From: Polyangiaceae bacterium
GTDB taxonomy: Bacteria > Myxococcota_A > Polyangia > Polyangiales > Polyangiaceae
Direction: 5' to 3'
DNA length: 64,000 nucleotides
Assembly: GCA_029266615.1 (NCBI GenBank)
Contig: JAQSWN010000051.1
Location: 1 to 64,000 of the forward strand
A program made the position numbers and the translations under genes. Every line of letters begins with the position of its first letter. Position 1 is the stretch's first letter. A model generated the notes under the pieces. That model did no database searches, was not told the DNA's origin, and saw only the letters and a list, made by a program, of their open reading frames with translations. This document shows, in pieces, positions 62,379-64,000 of this stretch.

Positions 62379-63935
62379 ATGCGATTTCCTCGGCAAACCT
62401 CGCTCATTTCGGCCTTGCTCGCGCTGGCCTGCGGCACCAAGGCCGACCCGCCCGGCGTGGCTGCGTCGGCCCAGCCGGTCGGTCGAGACGTCGGGACTGC
62501 GCCCGCCCCCATCGCCTCCGTGGCGCCCCGCCCCAAGCCTTCCGCTGACGAAGCGAGTCGGCCCGGCACGACGCTGGACAACCTCCCGTTCGACGAAGCC
62601 GGAGGGGACGTCGTCAAGCTCGGCAGCATCGCGTGGCGGACCTGGATCTACACGGATACGGGGCGCAATCGCACGCGCTACGGTTACTTGCGGGCCGGTG
62701 CGGTCGTCGCGGCGCGAGGTCCCAAAATCACGAACGACGGCTGCGACGGCGGCTGGTACCGCGTCAACCCGCGGGGCTTCGTCTGCCTAGGGCTCGGCGC
62801 GACGACGGACTTGTCTCACCCCGTCATCGTGGCGTCGCAGGGGCGCGCGCTCCGTGGTCAGGGCTTGCCCTACACGTACGCGATGAGCAGTGACACGCCG
62901 CCGCTGCTCTACTTTCGGCTGCCGTCTTCTAAGCAGATGAACGAGTCGGAGGGCATGGACGTTTCCGGCCGCGCCGCCAACTTTCGGGAGCGTATCCGCG
63001 CCTCGGGGCTCCTCGCCGCCCTCGGCGAGGTCGTGGGCCCCCCCGAATTCCTGCAGAACGACGCGAAGCTGCCCAAACCCTACGGAGTGAAGCAGCCTCT
63101 CCGCTACGTCTCGCATGCGGGCGCGGCCGCGGGCGACAGCGGCTTCGCGATCGCCAAGAGCTTCGACTGGGAAAATCGTCTGTTCGGTCTCACGACGGAG
63201 CTCGACGTCATTGCCCTCGATCGCATCAAGCTCGTGCGAGAGAGCGAGTTTCACGGCGTGGAGATTGGGCCGAGCGAGGGCTTGCCGGTCGCGTTCAGCA
63301 AAGAGCGCTACGGGCAGCGCTTCATCCGCACCGCAGAAGGCTTGTTCGCCGCGGGGCCGCAGCTCGGCGACCGTGAGGGCGTCAAGCTCACCGGCCAGAG
63401 CAAGCCGGGCGGTTTTTTGGAGACGCGCGACGGTACCTGGGTCGCGGAAGCGACGATGCGGCGCATCGAGCCGCGCGACTCCTTTCCGAGCTTCGCGACC
63501 GGCGACCGCAAATGGATCGACATTTCCATCAAGCAGCAGTCGCTCGTGGCCTATGCCGGGCGTACGCCGGTTTACGCCACGCTCATCAGTAGCGGGCGCG
63601 CCGGCCTCGGGGATCCGGACGAGACCGAGTCCACCCCGCGCGGCACCTTCATGATCTACCAAAAAGAGGTCGCCTCCACGATGGATGGGGACGAGGACAA
63701 GGGCGACTCCTACAACCTGCGCGACGTGCCGTTCGTTCAGTATTTTCACAAGGGCTACGCGCTCCACGGCGCGTACTGGCACGACGACTTCGGCAAAGTC
63801 AGAAGCCACGGCTGCGTGAACCTCGCCCCGAAAGACGCCGCCTGGCTCTTCGAGTGGACGGACCCTTCCGTCCCCGCCACCTGGCACGGCGTACTCAATA
63901 AAGAGCGCGGCACCGTGGTTCACATCCATCCGTGA
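62379..63935 (+). CDS. L,D-transpeptidase lipoprotein
   Basis: A 518-residue secreted protein. The N-terminus TSLISALLALACGTK is a lipoprotein signal. The YkuD catalytic domain is at the C-terminus with HGAYWHDDFGKVRSHGCVNLAP, which carries the catalytic His, Ser-His-Gly-Cys core. The long middle region is probably a substrate- or peptidoglycan-binding part. The ATG at 62379 is chosen for the signal. It would cross-link peptidoglycan or attach proteins to it. Confidence 0.9.
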   Translation: MRFPRQTSLISALLALACGTKADPPGVAASAQPVGRDVGTAPAPIASVAPRPKPSADEASRPGTTLDNLPFDEAGGDVVKLGSIAWRTWIYTDTGRNRTRYGYLRAGAVVAARGPKITNDGCDGGWYRVNPRGFVCLGLGATTDLSHPVIVASQGRALRGQGLPYTYAMSSDTPPLLYFRLPSSKQMNESEGMDVSGRAANFRERIRASGLLAALGEVVGPPEFLQNDAKLPKPYGVKQPLRYVSHAGAAAGDSGFAIAKSFDWENRLFGLTTELDVIALDRIKLVRESEFHGVEIGPSEGLPVAFSKERYGQRFIRTAEGLFAAGPQLGDREGVKLTGQSKPGGFLETRDGTWVAEATMRRIEPRDSFPSFATGDRKWIDISIKQQSLVAYAGRTPVYATLISSGRAGLGDPDETESTPRGTFMIYQKEVASTMDGDEDKGDSYNLRDVPFVQYFHKGYALHGAYWHDDFGKVRSHGCVNLAPKDAAWLFEWTDPSVPATWHGVLNKERGTVVHIHP

Positions 63936-63998
63936 GAAGGCAGCGCGGACCGCGTCTTAAATAAGAAGCGCGCGACCGTGGTTCATTTCCATCCGTAG
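63896..63998 (+). repeat. Imperfect duplication of the transpeptidase gene end
   Basis: The last 40 bp of the gene (AATAAAGAGCGCGGCACCGT to the stop) recur at 63959-63998 (AAATAAGAAGCGCGCGACCG to a TAG). The copy would encode KKRATVVHFHP against KERGTVVHIHP in the gene, and also ends in a stop. It is a remnant of a short tandem duplication just after the gene. Confidence 0.75.
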
Positions 63999-64000
63999 CC

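Noticed and set aside
62787-63929. 380-codon minus ORF opposite the L,D-transpeptidase
   Set aside because: The plus strand has the YkuD motif and a lipoprotein signal; the minus frame is a shadow.

Overview
The window looks like chromosomal DNA of a GC-rich, predatory-type myxobacterium (Myxococcota, probably Polyangia). The right third supports this: lipoproteins with Gly/Ser-rich linkers, a eukaryote-like Ser/Thr kinase, an FHA-GGDEF protein, a large hybrid histidine kinase and an L,D-transpeptidase lipoprotein. No rRNA is present. One intact tRNA gene, tRNA-Arg(CCT) at 44786-44862 on the minus strand, is the anchor of the window.

Two integrative elements lie in tandem against that tRNA. 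A 44-bp piece of the tRNA 3' half recurs at 81-124, 29704-29747 and 44786-44829. Element A (about 0.08-29.7 kb) starts with a frameshifted tyrosine integrase and an excisionase-like gene. It then carries a decayed diphthine-ammonia-ligase-like gene, a HAD phosphatase, an amidohydrolase, an unusual double RegA-type regulator, and a 17-kb biosynthetic cluster (7087-23857). Its right end is a graveyard: IS66 remnant, trio-type tyrosine recombinase remnant with its repeat array, a Cys-rich gene cut by an IS91 remnant. Element B (29.7-44.8 kb) has a compact int / xis-like / rep module preceded by a cluster of strong hairpins. After a divergent regulatory gene pair with a perfect 18-bp palindrome it carries cargo that looks defensive: an AAA ATPase + subtilisin pair resembling IetAS, a protein with a HEPN-like RxxxxH motif, a DUF3223 protein, and a complete IS21-type insertion.

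The biosynthetic cluster has two arms diverging from about 12.3 kb. The left (minus) arm encodes an AfsA-like hotdog protein, a shortened aromatic FAD hydroxylase, an aldo/keto reductase, an alpha/beta hydrolase and an ABM-type monooxygenase. The right (plus) arm encodes two PaaA-like diiron oxygenases flanking a radical SAM enzyme, two KASIII-like proteins without the nucleophilic Cys, a thiolase, a transglutaminase-like protein, an ACP, a FabF-type KS, a P450, a second ACP and a condensation-type acyltransferase. There is no megasynthase, acyltransferase domain or chain-length factor. I cannot assign it to a known product class. It is the most likely undescribed system here.

The region from 44.9 kb to the end is ordinary host chromosome: cytochrome P460-like lipoprotein, metallophosphatase, iron permease-like protein, ACT-domain protein, hybrid kinase, two coupled MFS transporters, Ser/Thr kinase, EEP nuclease/phosphatase family protein, EVE protein, a coupled EAL/GGDEF pair, a NUDIX-vWA pair and an L,D-transpeptidase. 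A 34-bp triple tandem repeat and a duplicated gene end are the oddities there.
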